Source: DASQFQ01 sp963811595 (GTDB lineage: Bacteria; Actinomycetota; Thermoleophilia; Solirubrobacterales; Solirubrobacteraceae). From it: a stretch of DNA of 64,000 bases. Location: positions 248,001 through 312,000 of the forward strand of contig CAWERW010000016.1 in NCBI GenBank assembly GCA_963811595.1, given 5' to 3'. The translations under genes were made by a program, and so were the position numbers. Of this stretch, positions 24,368-34,016 are shown piece by piece (position 1 is the stretch's first letter; each line of letters opens with the position of its first letter). Below the pieces are notes generated by a model. That model saw nothing but the letters and a program-made list of their open reading frames with translations. It made no database searches and was not told the DNA's origin.

Positions 24368-25841
24368 GCGCGCACCTCCCACACCGTCGCGCAGCCGAAG
24401 CGCCGCTCGCTCTTGACCACGCGCGCCACCAGCGGGCGGATGTCGGCGCGCCCGTGGCAGTCCGAGAGCAGGAAGCGCGCGCCGCTGCGCCGCACGAGCG
24501 CCTCCGCCTCGGCCCGGCTCATGCGCGCGGAGAAGAGCCGCTCGGCCTCCTGCACGCGCGCCTCGAAGTCCGGCGTCCACGAGCCGGCGCCGACCCACGT
24601 CTCGCGCTGCGTCCAGGCCGGGACGAGCAGGCCGGAGTAGACCGGCGCGAGCACCCCGCCGGGGACCGGCGAGCGGTCGAGGTGGCGCAGCGCGGCGTGC
24701 TCGCCGTTCGTGAGGAAGAACGGCTGGCGGCCGCGGTTGACCGCCTTGCGCAGCTCGTCCACGCGGTAGACGCGTGCCGGGCACGATCAGCAGCACGAGC
24801 GCCGCCGCGAGCGCGACCCGGCCCGCGGTCGCGCCGATGCCGAGGAACGCGAGCGTGACGAGCGGCAGCGTCAGCCCCTGCAGCGCGTGCGCGGGGAACG
24901 TCCCGAACGGCTGGACGAGCACCACCAGCGCGGCCGGCGGCCACAGCAGCAGCATCCAGCCGCCGAGGTCGCGCGGCGCCTGGCGCACGCCGGTCAGCGC
25001 GGGCAGCACGAGCAGCGAGAGCCCGACGACCGTCACCCACCAGGGCCAGATCCCGAAGTCGTTCGCCTCCCCCGCCAGCTTCCACGAGTCGTCGAGGCGC
25101 GAGAGCGCGAGGTAGTAGAAGAGCGGCGCGACCGTGGCGGCCGCGACCACGGCGGTCCGGCCCAGCGCGCGGCGCGTCAGCAGCTCCGGCCCCGCAGATC
25201 ACGAGCAGGTAGGTGGCTCCCTGCCACGGCTGGAACCACGCGACGATCAGCCCCGCGGCGGCGGCGAGCACTGTCTTTTCCCGCTCGTGGGCGAGCATCC
25301 CCAGCGGCATCAGCCCGACGGCGACCGCCGTGAACAGGTAGCCCCACAGGTAGTTGTTCGTGGTCAGCTCACCGGACAGGAAGTCGAAGTCGAAGCGCGT
25401 GTCGAACCCGCCCCAGCCCGTCCAGCCCACGAGCGCGGCCAGCGGCGAGCAGAAGAACAGCGCGAGCGCGAGCGCCGCGAGCCGCCGCCGCTCGGGCACG
25501 AACCGCTCGACCCACGCCTTCGCCCCCGCCCACAGCGCCAGCACGGCGACCGGCTTCCAGATCAGGTAGGCGGCGATCGCGCCGAGCCCGAGCGCGTTGA
25601 ACACGCCGGAGATCAGCAGCCCCGGGTGCAGGAACGACCGCGGGCCCGGCGCCAAGTCGTAGAGGTTGCCGATCAGCCCGTGCTCGCCGGCCTGGCGCAG
25701 CCAGTTGACGTACTGCATCTGGTCGAGCACGAGGAAGCCGTCGCCGCCCGCGATGTAGCCGCCCTGCGTCCAGACCCGCAGCAGCAGCCCGGCGAGCGGC
25801 GCGACTGCCAGCGCGCCCAGCGCCACCCCCAGCGCGCGCAC
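24364..25841 (-). pseudogene. GT-C-like polytopic membrane protein, copy A (two frameshifts as sequenced)
   Basis: The gene starts at GTG 25841, 1 bp after the GT2 stop. Three successive frames together align with the protein at 32473-34012: DGFLVLDQMQYVNWLRQAG, FLHPGLLISGVFNALGLG, TGWGGFDTRFDFDFLSGE, PWQGATYLLVICG; then RLDDSWKLAGEANDFGIWPW, PFGTFPAHALQGLTLPLV; then LAPVYSGLLVPAWTQRETW and FLLSDCHG. Frame changes lie near 25186-25194 (GGCCCC) and 24777-24782 (CCGGGC). Removing one base at each gives 491 residues. The layout of many membrane helices with a soluble C-terminal domain and a D-Q-x-Q-Y loop suggests a GT-C-type glycosyltransferase. It is either a pseudogene or affected by sequence errors. 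Confidence 0.7.
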
Positions 25842-25842
25842 G

Positions 25843-26592
25843 TCAGCCGGCGGCCGGCTCCGGCACCGCGCGGGCGACCTCCCGCCGCACGTGGCGGCGC
25901 GCCGCCGCCAGCTCCCGCACCACCGGGACGAGCACTCGCAGCATCGAGAGGCGAGAGCCCTCGCGGTCGCTCCACTCCACGCCGACCTCACGCAGGCGGA
26001 AGCCGAGGGCGCGCGCGAGCGCCAGCGTCTCGGCGTCGAAGGTCCAGCCGTCGAGCTGGGCGCGCTGGTAGACGGCGGTCGCGGCCGTCTCGCGCCACAG
26101 CTTGAAGCCGCAGAACAGGTCCGTGGTCGGCTCGCGCAGGACGGCGCGGCACAGCAGCACGAACGAGCGCCCGACGATCCGGCGGCGCAGCGGCTGGCGG
26201 CGGTGGAGCCGCGCGCCGGACGCGAGCCGCGAGCCCACGACCACGTCCGCGTGCTCGATCGCCTCGAGCAGCTTCGGCAGCGAGACGAACGAGGGCGCGC
26301 AGTCGGCGTCGCAGTGCAGCCGCAGCTCCCCGCTCGCGGCGAGCATGCCGCGGCGCACCGAGTAGCCCTTGCCGCGGTTCGCGTCGTTGACGAGGACGCG
26401 GATGCGCTCGTCGCTCTCGGCGAGCGGCGCGAGCTGCGCGGCGGTCCCGTCGGGGCTCGCGTTGTCGACCACGATCAGCTCCCACGGGCGGTCGAGCGCG
26501 TCGAGCTTGTCGCGCATCGCCTCGGCCGCCGCGCGGATCGAGGGCGCCTCGTTGTAGGCGGGAACGACGACGGAGAGCCAAGGCCGTGGCAC
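25843..26592 (-). CDS. GT2 glycosyltransferase (dolichyl-phosphate-mannose-synthase-like)
   Basis: 249 residues from ATG 26592. LSVVVPAYNEAPSIRAA starts a GT-A fold. WELIVVDNASPDGTAAQL, DANRGKGYSVRRGM and LRLHCDADCAPSF (the DxD metal/nucleotide-sugar motif) follow, with GSRLASGARLHRRQPLRRRIVG and DLFCGFKLWR typical of polyprenyl-phosphate glycosyltransferases. There are no C-terminal membrane helices. Inferred: transfer of a sugar from a nucleotide donor to polyprenyl phosphate at the cytoplasmic membrane face, which would feed the adjoining GT-C-like protein (copy A), whose start is 1 bp downstream. Confidence 0.88.
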   Translation of the reverse strand: MPRPWLSVVVPAYNEAPSIRAAAEAMRDKLDALDRPWELIVVDNASPDGTAAQLAPLAESDERIRVLVNDANRGKGYSVRRGMLAASGELRLHCDADCAPSFVSLPKLLEAIEHADVVVGSRLASGARLHRRQPLRRRIVGRSFVLLCRAVLREPTTDLFCGFKLWRETAATAVYQRAQLDGWTFDAETLALARALGFRLREVGVEWSDREGSRLSMLRVLVPVVRELAAARRHVRREVARAVPEPAAG

Positions 26593-26627
26593 GGCGGTGA
26601 GTGTACGGGCAGATACTCTGCCCGCCG

Positions 26628-27557
26628 GTGAACGCGCGTTGCGGCATCTGCGGCGGGGAGCTCGTGCTGGCGCGGCGTGGTCGCGCGGGCGTGCCGACAG
26701 CCGCCGCGATGGCGCCGACGTGCCACGAGCCGGGCGCGCACGCCGACCTCTACTCGTGCCGCGCGTGCGCGACGATCCAGCAGCCCGCGCTGCCGTCGGG
26801 CCCCGAGCTGCTCGAGCTCTACCGCGACATGGAGGACGACGCCTACCTCGAGGAGGAGGCCGGGCGGCGGGCGACGTCGCGGCGGCTGCTCAAGCACGTC
26901 GAGCGCGTGGCGCCGCGGCGCGGCCGGCTGCTCGAGGTCGGCTGCGGGCACGGCCTGCTGCTCGACGAGGCCCGCCGCGCGGGCTGGCGGGTGCAGGGCC
27001 TTGAGCCGGCGCGGGCCGCGCGGGCGCACGCGGAATCGCTGGGGCTCGACGTCCGCGACGCGCTGCTCGAGGAGGTCGAAGACGGGCCGTACGAGGCGAT
27101 CGTGATGATCGACGTCGTCGAGCACCTCGAGGACCCGGTGGCGACGCTGCGCGCCGCCGCGGCGTTGCTGGTCGACGGCGGGGCGCTGTGCGTGGTCACC
27201 CCCGACCCCTCCTCCCCCACCGCGCGGCTGGCGGGCGGGCGCTGGTGGGGCTACCTGCCCGCGCACACGTTCCTGCTCCCGCGGCGCACACTGCGGCGCG
27301 TGCTGTGCGACCACGGGCTCGAGCCGGTGGTCGACGTCGGCCTGTGGCGCACGTTCTCGTTCGGCTACTGGACGGGCGGGCTCGGCGAGCGCTCCGGCGC
27401 GGTCGGCGCCGCGCTCGGGAAGCTGCGGTCGACCGCGGTCGGGCGCGCGCCGCTGACGATGTCGCTCGGCGACGAGCGCGTGATGGTCGCGCGCCGCGCC
27501 GCCGCCGCGCCGGCGAGCTCGCCGGCGGTGGCGGGTCCCGCGGCCGCCACGGGCTGA
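26628..27557 (+). CDS. SAM-dependent methyltransferase with N-terminal zinc-ribbon-like region
   Basis: 309 residues from GTG 26628; an in-frame GTG at 26601 would add nine residues. The N-terminus has paired cysteines (RCGICGGEL and YSCRAC) that may bind zinc. RLLEVGCGHGLLLDEARRAGW is motif I of class I methyltransferases, and YEAIVMIDVVEHLEDP is motif II with the common D-V-x-E-H-L. The C-terminal part (YLPAHTFLLPRRTLRRVL) is typical of sugar or small-molecule methyltransferases found in glycan clusters. The target is unknown. It is divergent from the GT2 gene and directly precedes a flippase gene. Confidence 0.82.
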   Translation: MNARCGICGGELVLARRGRAGVPTAAAMAPTCHEPGAHADLYSCRACATIQQPALPSGPELLELYRDMEDDAYLEEEAGRRATSRRLLKHVERVAPRRGRLLEVGCGHGLLLDEARRAGWRVQGLEPARAARAHAESLGLDVRDALLEEVEDGPYEAIVMIDVVEHLEDPVATLRAAAALLVDGGALCVVTPDPSSPTARLAGGRWWGYLPAHTFLLPRRTLRRVLCDHGLEPVVDVGLWRTFSFGYWTGGLGERSGAVGAALGKLRSTAVGRAPLTMSLGDERVMVARRAAAAPASSPAVAGPAAATG

Positions 27558-27559
27558 CC

Positions 27560-28966
27560 ATGTCCGACGTCCGGCGCGTCACGTCGGCCACCCTCCTGGG
27601 GCTGGCGGGGCGGGGCGCGGTGCTGCTGCTCGGGCTCGTGTCGATCGCGATCACGACGCGCTACCTCGGCCCGGACCGCTACGGGCGCTTCGCGCTCGCG
27701 CTGTCGTTCGTGCAGCTGTTCGGCGTGCTCGCCGACGCCGGCCTGACGACGATCATCGTGCGCGAGCTGGCCCGGAAGCCGGAGCGCGCCGCGTCGGTGC
27801 TCGGCTCGGCGCTGGCGCTGCGCTCGGGGCTGGCGGTCGCGGCGGCGGGGGCGGCCGCGCTCGCGGCGCTGCTGATGCCCTACCCGCCCGACGTGCGCGT
27901 GGCGGTGCTGATCGCCGGCATCCCGCTCGTGCTCGGGCTGCTCAACTCGGCGTTCGTCGCGGTGCTGCAATCCGACCTGCGGGCGGGCCGGATCGCGATC
28001 GCCGATGTGGCGGGGCGGGCGGCGGCGGTGGCGGCGGTCGCGCTCGTCGCCGCGCTCGACCTCGGCTTCTACGCGGTCGTCGGCGCCGCGGGCGTGGGCG
28101 CGGCGGTGACGCTCGCGCTGACGTCGTTGCTCGCGCGCTCGTGGCTGCCGGAGCGCCCGCGGGCCGACCGCGCGACGATGCGCGAGCTGCTCGTCGCCGC
28201 GGCGCCGCTCGGGGTGGCGCTCGCGCTCAACGAGGCGTACTTCCGCGCCGACGCGCTGATCATCTCGCTCTCGCGGCCGTTCGAGGAGCTCGGGCTGTAC
28301 GCGCTGGCGTGGCGGGTCGGGGAGCTCACCGCGACGCTGCCGGCCGCCTTCCTCGTCGCCGTGTTCCCGCTGCTCGCGCGCTTCGTCGCGGCGTCCGACC
28401 CGCGGATGCCCGCGGCGCTGCGCACCGCCGCCGACGTCCTGATGTCCGCCGGGGTGGCGCTCGCGGTCGGCGGCGCGCTGGTGGCGCCGGAGCTGGCGCG
28501 GGCGCTCGGCGGCGAGGGGTTCGAGGGCGCCGCGACGCCGCTGCGGATCCTGCTCGCCGCCGCAGCGATCGGCTTCGTGAATGGCCTGTACGGGCACGCG
28601 CTGATCGCCGCCGACCGCCAGCTCGCCGCGCTGTGGCTCAACGTGGTCGCGCTCGTGCTCAACGTGGCGCTGAACATCGCGCTCGTGCCGGCCTACGGGA
28701 TCGAGGCCGCCGCGTGGACCGCGCTCGGGTGCGAGCTCGTGCTGCTGGCCGGCTCGGGCTGGCTCGTGTGGCGGCACCTCGGCTACCTGCCGTCGTTCGT
28801 GGCGCTGGCGCGGGCGGTGCCGGCGGCGCTGGCGATGGCCGCTGTCGTGTGGCCGCTGCGCGAGCAGCCGCTGTGGCTGTCGGTGCCGGCGGGCGCGGTC
28901 GTCTACGTCGGAGTGCTCGCGCTGCTCGGCGGGATCGACCGCGAGCGCCTGGCGGAGCTCCGCTAG
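27560..28966 (+). CDS. Polysaccharide flippase (Wzx/MurJ-like)
   Basis: 468 residues from ATG 27560, two bases after the methyltransferase stop. About 14 hydrophobic segments are seen. The start (SATLLGLAGRGAVLLLGLVSIAITTRYLGPDRYGRFALA) and the helix 7 region (NEAYFRADALIISLSRPFEELGLYALAWRV) match oligosaccharide flippases of the MOP superfamily. It is the second flippase in the region, suggesting two lipid-linked glycan export systems or a replacement. The stop shares a CTAG with the convergent DUF2269-like gene. Confidence 0.86.
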   Translation: MSDVRRVTSATLLGLAGRGAVLLLGLVSIAITTRYLGPDRYGRFALALSFVQLFGVLADAGLTTIIVRELARKPERAASVLGSALALRSGLAVAAAGAAALAALLMPYPPDVRVAVLIAGIPLVLGLLNSAFVAVLQSDLRAGRIAIADVAGRAAAVAAVALVAALDLGFYAVVGAAGVGAAVTLALTSLLARSWLPERPRADRATMRELLVAAAPLGVALALNEAYFRADALIISLSRPFEELGLYALAWRVGELTATLPAAFLVAVFPLLARFVAASDPRMPAALRTAADVLMSAGVALAVGGALVAPELARALGGEGFEGAATPLRILLAAAAIGFVNGLYGHALIAADRQLAALWLNVVALVLNVALNIALVPAYGIEAAAWTALGCELVLLAGSGWLVWRHLGYLPSFVALARAVPAALAMAAVVWPLREQPLWLSVPAGAVVYVGVLALLGGIDRERLAELR

Positions 28967-29424
28967 AGCGTCGGCTTGAGGATCATGTCGACGATGATGA
29001 TCACGAGGATCACCGTCTCGATCCGGCTGTAGAGCAGCAGCCGCTCGGCGACCGGTCGATCCGTCTCGGGCAGCGTGCCGCCGTTCGCCGCGATGCTCTT
29101 GACGAGCCCCTCCGACGTCCTGCCGATCAGCCCGCCGCCGACGCCCATGGCGGCGAAGATCCCCACCAGCGCGATCACGATCCAGAGCTCGCCGAAGGAC
29201 AGGTCGGCGTCGAGGACCATGCCGACCCCCGTGAGCAGGAGCAGCACGCCGGCCACGGGATGCGCCCGGCCGGCCCACGCGGTCGCGTTGACCACGATCT
29301 CGGAGAAGGGGGCGATGCCGGTCTTCAGGGCGCGGTGGCCGATCACGGTGATCGCCAGCCCGGAGCCGAACCACGTGGCGATGGCGAGGACGTGCAGGGT
29401 GAGGAGCAGCTCGTAGAGCGTCAA
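28963..29424 (-). CDS. DUF2269-like integral membrane protein
   Basis: 153 residues from a TTG start at 29424. Four membrane segments are visible: LLLTLHVLAIATWFGSGLAI, a central VAGVLLLLTGVGMVL, WIVIALVGIFAAMGVGGGLIG, and a C-terminal VILVIIIVDMILKP. The opening H-V-L-A-x-x-x-W-x-G-S/A motif is shared with the DUF2269/CopD-like small membrane family. No function is known. It does not belong obviously to glycan synthesis. It lies 12 bp after the DUF2142 gene on the same strand and may be co-transcribed. Confidence 0.65.
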   Translation of the reverse strand: MTLYELLLTLHVLAIATWFGSGLAITVIGHRALKTGIAPFSEIVVNATAWAGRAHPVAGVLLLLTGVGMVLDADLSFGELWIVIALVGIFAAMGVGGGLIGRTSEGLVKSIAANGGTLPETDRPVAERLLLYSRIETVILVIIIVDMILKPTL

Positions 29425-29436
29425 CGCGCCGCCAAG

Positions 29437-30933
29437 CTACACCGGGTCCCGGCGGATCACGCCGGCAGCCAGCGCGAGGGCCGCGCCGGCCAGCGCCATC
29501 ACCGTCCACGGCCACCATCCACCGGGCGGCGACCACTCCGCCGCGCCGAAGAACCACCACGAGCCGTCCGTCCCGACCGCCCCGCGGCGGGCGTTGGTCA
29601 GCCAGGCAACGGCCTGCGAGGTCGCCCACAGCACGGCCGCCGCGGGTGCGAGCCACGCGAGCCCCGCCGGGTGCCGCCGCAGCACCTCGCCGGCGTGGAG
29701 CAGCGGCAGCACGAGCACCGGCAGCACGTGGCGGCCCTGCGCGCCGTAGCCGGTGCGGAGCTGGAAGACGGAGACGGCGACGGTGAGGCAGCCGGCCACG
29801 ACGAGGCAGAGCGCGAGCCCGGCCCGTTCGCGCGTCGTGCCGCGCACGGCGGCGAGGACCAGGAGCGCGAGGACCGCCGCGCCCCAGGCGACGTAGAGCC
29901 AGCTCGGCAGCGGGGTGTCGAGCGCGCCGAAGTTGCCGACGGCGTGGCGGGCGATGTCGTCGAGGTCGTGGACCGTCTGGGCGAGCGCGCGGCGATACGT
30001 GGGGCCGCCCTCGACGCCGTGCGGCGACTTCGCGAGGTCCCACCAGGCCGCGGCCGCGAAGGCGACCGCCAGCACCGCGCCGGCCGCGAGCGCGAGACCT
30101 GCGGGCCGTCGCGGCCGCCCGCCGAGCACGAGCAGCGTGCCGCCGAGGGTGATGAGCAGCACCGGCCCGAGCGAGCGCGACAGCACGAGCGCCGCTCCCC
30201 CCGCCGCGAGCGCCGCCCAGGCGAGCGGGCCCGCGCCCGGTCGTTGCAATCGCAAGCCGGCGGCGAGGAAGCACAGGCTGCCGGCGATCTCCGGCCCGGA
30301 CGCGTTGAGCACCGAGGCGCTGTAGACGACCATCGGCGTCACCGCGACGCCGAGCGCCGCCAGCGCGATGCCGGGCGCGCGGCCGGCGGCGGTGAGCGCC
30401 ACGGCCGCGATCAGCAGCGCGAGGCAGATCAGCGCCGAGGTGAGACGGCCGGCGCGCAGGGCGGCGTTGGGCGTGCTCTCGAACCGCATCACCCGCCCGG
30501 GGACGATGTACGACCACGGCGGATACGTGCCCGTGTAGGTGGGCAGGCGCGTGGAGCGGTCCCCCGTGGGGCGCTCGACGCACGCCGCCGACGTCGCGGG
30601 CTGCTGGTCGTTGCAGCCGAACCCGAACACGCTGAGCTCGGCGGGCAGCTCGAACGTGCGCGTCTGCGCTGCCGCCCAGAGGACGGTCGCGACGCCGGCG
30701 CCGGGCAACTCCGGCCCGTCGCGCTGCTCGAAGAACGCCTCCGTCTGCTCGCGCGTCGGCTTGAAGATCGCCCCCTCCAGCTCGAGGCTGCCGGCCCCCA
30801 GCGCGCGGACGTAATGCGCGCGCTCGTCGGGGGCGGCGCCCGGCGGGTTGCCGAACACCCAGGCCGCCAGCAGGAGAGCGAGCGCGGCCGCGAGCAGCGC
30901 CACGGCGGGTCGGGCGGTGGTCAAGGCGGCCAT
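29437..30933 (-). CDS. DUF2142-like membrane protein
   Basis: 498 residues from ATG 30933. An N-terminal membrane helix is followed by GNPPGAAPDERAHYVRALGAG, the P-D-E-x-x-H-Y signature of DUF2142 membrane proteins found in capsule and O-antigen clusters. It then has a lumenal loop and about ten further membrane helices with AGLALCLVVAGCLTVAVSVFQ and YGAQGRHVLPVLVLPLLHA near the end. The overall layout (first loop acidic/His, polytopic, about 500 residues) resembles GT-C glycosyltransferases, so a role in adding a sugar on the outer membrane face is inferred. It is divergent from a GT4 gene with 10 bp between starts. Confidence 0.7.
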   Translation of the reverse strand: MAALTTARPAVALLAAALALLLAAWVFGNPPGAAPDERAHYVRALGAGSLELEGAIFKPTREQTEAFFEQRDGPELPGAGVATVLWAAAQTRTFELPAELSVFGFGCNDQQPATSAACVERPTGDRSTRLPTYTGTYPPWSYIVPGRVMRFESTPNAALRAGRLTSALICLALLIAAVALTAAGRAPGIALAALGVAVTPMVVYSASVLNASGPEIAGSLCFLAAGLRLQRPGAGPLAWAALAAGGAALVLSRSLGPVLLITLGGTLLVLGGRPRRPAGLALAAGAVLAVAFAAAAWWDLAKSPHGVEGGPTYRRALAQTVHDLDDIARHAVGNFGALDTPLPSWLYVAWGAAVLALLVLAAVRGTTRERAGLALCLVVAGCLTVAVSVFQLRTGYGAQGRHVLPVLVLPLLHAGEVLRRHPAGLAWLAPAAAVLWATSQAVAWLTNARRGAVGTDGSWWFFGAAEWSPPGGWWPWTVMALAGAALALAAGVIRRDPV

Positions 30934-30943
30934 ACTGCTCGAC

Positions 30944-32251
30944 TTGCCGGCGCAGCGCATCCTCGTCGTCTCCGCCGAACCGGTGGGCGCCCGCATGGCG
31001 GGCCCGGCGATCCGCGCCTACGAGCTCGCCCGCGCGCTGGCCGCCCACGCGGACGTGACGCTGTCCGCACCGGCGCCGAGCGAATCGGACCTCCCCCTCC
31101 TCCAGGCAGGGCTCGCCGACTACGACGAGCTCGTCGCCGCGGTGCGCGAGCACGACGTGGTCGTGGCCCAGCTGCTCCCGCCGCGCCTGCTCGGCCGGAT
31201 CTGGCAGGAGCCGACGCGGCTCGTGGTCGACCTCTACAACCCGACCGTCGTCGAGGCGATCGAGGCGACGCGCTCGAAGCCCGCGGCCTCGCGGGCGCGG
31301 CTCAACCGGATCGTGGGCCGCGCCGCGGCGGCGCACCTCGCGGCGGCCGACTTCGCGCTCTGCGCGAGCGAGCGCCAGCGCGACCTGTGGCTCGGGGTGC
31401 TCGCCGGCCGCGAGGCGCTCGAGCCCGACGCGCTCGACCGGCTCGCGGTCGTGCCGTTCGGCCTGCGCGCCGAGCCGCCCCGTGCCGCGGCGCGGCCGGT
31501 CATGCGCGGCACGCTCGTGCCAGAGGACGCGCGCGTGCTGCTGTGGGGCGGCGGGATCTGGGACTGGCTCGACGCACCCACCGCGATCCGCGCCGTCGCC
31601 CGCCTGCCCGAGGATGTCGTGCTCGTGTTCCAGGGCGTGAAGCGCCCCGCGCTGCTGGAGCGCGACGAGCACGCCGCGGGCGCCGCGGCGATCGCCCTCG
31701 CCCGCGAGCTGGGCCTCGAGGGCGAGCGCGTGATCTTCAACCACGACTGGGTCCCCTATGAGGAGCGCGGCGCGTGGCTGCTCGAGGCAGACATCGGCGT
31801 CTCCGCCCACCCGGCGCACCTCGAGACCCGCTTCGCCTACCGCACCCGGATCGTCGACTACCTGTGGGGCGGGCTGCCCGTCGTCACGAGCGCGGGCGAC
31901 GTGCTCGGCGACGAGGTCGCGACACGAGGGCTGGGCCGCGCGGTGCCTCCGGGAGACGACGAATCCTTCGCCGGCGCGTGCGAATCCGTGCTCGCCGACC
32001 CCGAGCCATTCCGCGCCAACATCCGCGCGGCGGCAGAGGAGCTCCGCTGGGATCGGATCGTCCAGCCGCTGCTCGATTTCTGCGAAACCGGCACGAAGCG
32101 GACCGTAACTCGGCACAGAGCGCGGCAGATCCGCAACGCCACCATCGGCCAATATGCACCGATCGCCATGGAGACCCTTCAGACCGACGGACCCGCGAAC
32201 CTGACGCGGAAGCTCGCCGCGAACGCGCGGCGGGCGCTGAAGAGAACGTGA
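30944..32251 (+). CDS. GT4 glycosyltransferase
   Basis: About 435 residues from TTG 30944; a GTG at 30917 is an alternative but would overlap the divergent gene. The N-terminal domain starts AQRILVVSAEPVGARMAGPAIRAYELARAL, typical for GT4 enzymes of capsule clusters. The C-terminal GT-B domain has LLWGGGIWDWLDAPTAIRAV, ERVIFNHDWVPYEERGAWLL and ADIGVSAHPAHLETRFAYR with the acidic E-x-R variant, then DYLWGGLPVV. Inferred: cytoplasmic transfer of an activated sugar to a growing lipid-linked glycan. About 220 bp without a recognised gene follow before copy B of the GT-C-like gene. Confidence 0.82.
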   Translation: MPAQRILVVSAEPVGARMAGPAIRAYELARALAAHADVTLSAPAPSESDLPLLQAGLADYDELVAAVREHDVVVAQLLPPRLLGRIWQEPTRLVVDLYNPTVVEAIEATRSKPAASRARLNRIVGRAAAAHLAAADFALCASERQRDLWLGVLAGREALEPDALDRLAVVPFGLRAEPPRAAARPVMRGTLVPEDARVLLWGGGIWDWLDAPTAIRAVARLPEDVVLVFQGVKRPALLERDEHAAGAAAIALARELGLEGERVIFNHDWVPYEERGAWLLEADIGVSAHPAHLETRFAYRTRIVDYLWGGLPVVTSAGDVLGDEVATRGLGRAVPPGDDESFAGACESVLADPEPFRANIRAAAEELRWDRIVQPLLDFCETGTKRTVTRHRARQIRNATIGQYAPIAMETLQTDGPANLTRKLAANARRALKRT

Positions 32252-32472
32252 GGCTCCGCCCAGGGCCGCCGCGCCCCGATGAAGCGCCGCAGCCGGGCGC
32301 CGACGAACGGCGCATTGAGGACAAGGATCAACCGAACGGTTCGAGCCGCCCGTCGGCCGGCACCCCTGACCCGGGGAACTCGCGACCGGAGGACGGAGTC
32401 CGGAGGTTGCCCCCGGGCAGGGGTGATCGGGCGGCGGGCGGGCCGAAGACGCTCGCGCTGGGGTTGGACCGC

Positions 32473-34012
32473 GTGGAGTGGCTCGCGCTGATCGCGCTGA
32501 CCGGGCTCGCGTTCGTGGTGCTCGTGGCCCTCGCCAGCAAGGGCAGGCCGCTCTCCGGCGCCGACGGGCTCCTCGCCGCCGACCAGCTGCAGTACTTCTC
32601 GTGGATCCGCGAAGCCGCCCACCACGTCCTCATCGGCAACCGCTTCGACCTCGCCCCCGGCGACCGCGCGTTCCTCCACCCCGGGTTCGCCATCTCCGGC
32701 GGCCTGCACGCGCTCGGGCTCTCCGTCCCCCTGTCCTACCTCGTGTGGAAGCCCGTCGCCATCGGGCTCACGTTCTACGGCGCGCTCCGCTACGTCCGCC
32801 GCCTCGTCCCCACCCCCGGCGCGCGCCACGCCGCGCTGATCCTCGTCCTGTTCTCGGTCATGCCGGCGTCGTGGCTCGTCGCGTGGTCGGACTGGGGCGG
32901 CAACGCGCGGCAGTACACGTTCGACTTCATCTCCGGCGAGATGTGGTCGGGGCAGTACCTGTGGGGCTACCTCATGACCGCGATCGCGGTCTTCCTGATG
33001 CCGCTCGTGCTGCTCGCCCACGAGCGCGGCCGCACCGGGCTGGGCCGCAGCCGGCGCGCTGCTCGTGTGCTGGCTGCAGCCGTGGCAGGGCGCGACGCTC
33101 GCGCTGATCCTCCTCGGCGTGGCTGCGTGGCGCCGCCGGCTGACGCTGCCGGATCTCGTCGTCGCCGGCGCCACGGCCCCGCCGGCGCTCTACTACTTCC
33201 TGCTCGGCAAGTACGACCCCGCGTGGCAGCTCGCGGGCGAGTCGAACGCCGCCGGGGCGATGCCCGAGTGGAGCTGGCCGTGGTGGGCGATCGCGCTGAC
33301 CGTCGCGCCGCTCGCGCTCCCCGCCGTGCTCGCCTACCGCCTGCCCGCCACGTCGTGGCAGGAGCAGGCCGTGCGCGTCTGGCCGCTCGCCGCCCTCGCC
33401 GTCTACCTGCTGCCGTTCGGGACGTTCCCCTACCACTCGTTCCAGGGCCTCGCGATCCCGCTCAGCATCCTCGCCGTGCAGGGCGTCCTCACCGTCTGGC
33501 GCCACCCGCGCCCGCTCGCCGTCGCCGGGCTCCTGTTCCTCATGACCGTGCCGGGCATCGCGCACAAGTTCGAGGTCTCGATCCACTCGATCCGCAGCGC
33601 CGGCGACCCGTTCTGGATCTTCGACGACGAGGTCCGCGCGCTGAAGGCGATCGAGGCCGACCCGCGCCCCGGCGGCGTGCTCGGCCCCGTCTACGCCGGC
33701 TACATGCTGCCCTACACGACCGGCCGCGAGACCTGGATCGGCGCGCTGAGCTGGACGCCGAACTGGCGCGAGCGCCAGCGCCTCGCCGACGGCCTCATCG
33801 TCGACGGCACCCTCCGCGGCCAGGCCGCGCGCGACTTCGTCCTCTCCACCAACGCGCGCTTCGTGTTCAGCGACTGCCGCCCCGGCCTGCGCGACCTCGA
33901 GGCCGACCTGCGCCCGATCCTCGAGTCCGCGCGCCGATTCGGCTGCGCCACGGTCTACACGGTCAAGGACCGCCCGGAGCTGGCCCGCGCCGCGGGCCGG
34001 CCGGACGAGTAG
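32473..34012 (+). pseudogene. GT-C-like polytopic membrane protein, copy B (one frameshift as sequenced)
   Basis: The probable start is GTG 32473 (VEWLALIALTGLAF); a TTG at 32464 is possible. The first frame gives DGLLAADQLQYFSWIREA, FLHPGFAISGGLHALGLS and SDWGGNARQYTFDFISGE. The second gives WLQPWQGATLALILLG, YDPAWQLAGESNAAG, PFGTFPYHSFQGLAIPL, LGPVYAGYMLPYTTGRETW and RFGCATVYTVKD. The break is at GGGCC 33042-33046; dropping one G gives GLAAAGALLVCWLQPWQGA and a 512-residue protein that aligns throughout with copy A at 24364-25841. The repeated membrane helices, the conserved DQ-x-QY loop and the genomic setting suggest a GT-C-type glycosyltransferase. Its 3' end converges on the Lrp-type regulator, 4 bp apart. 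Confidence 0.7.
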
Positions 34013-34016
34013 CCCG

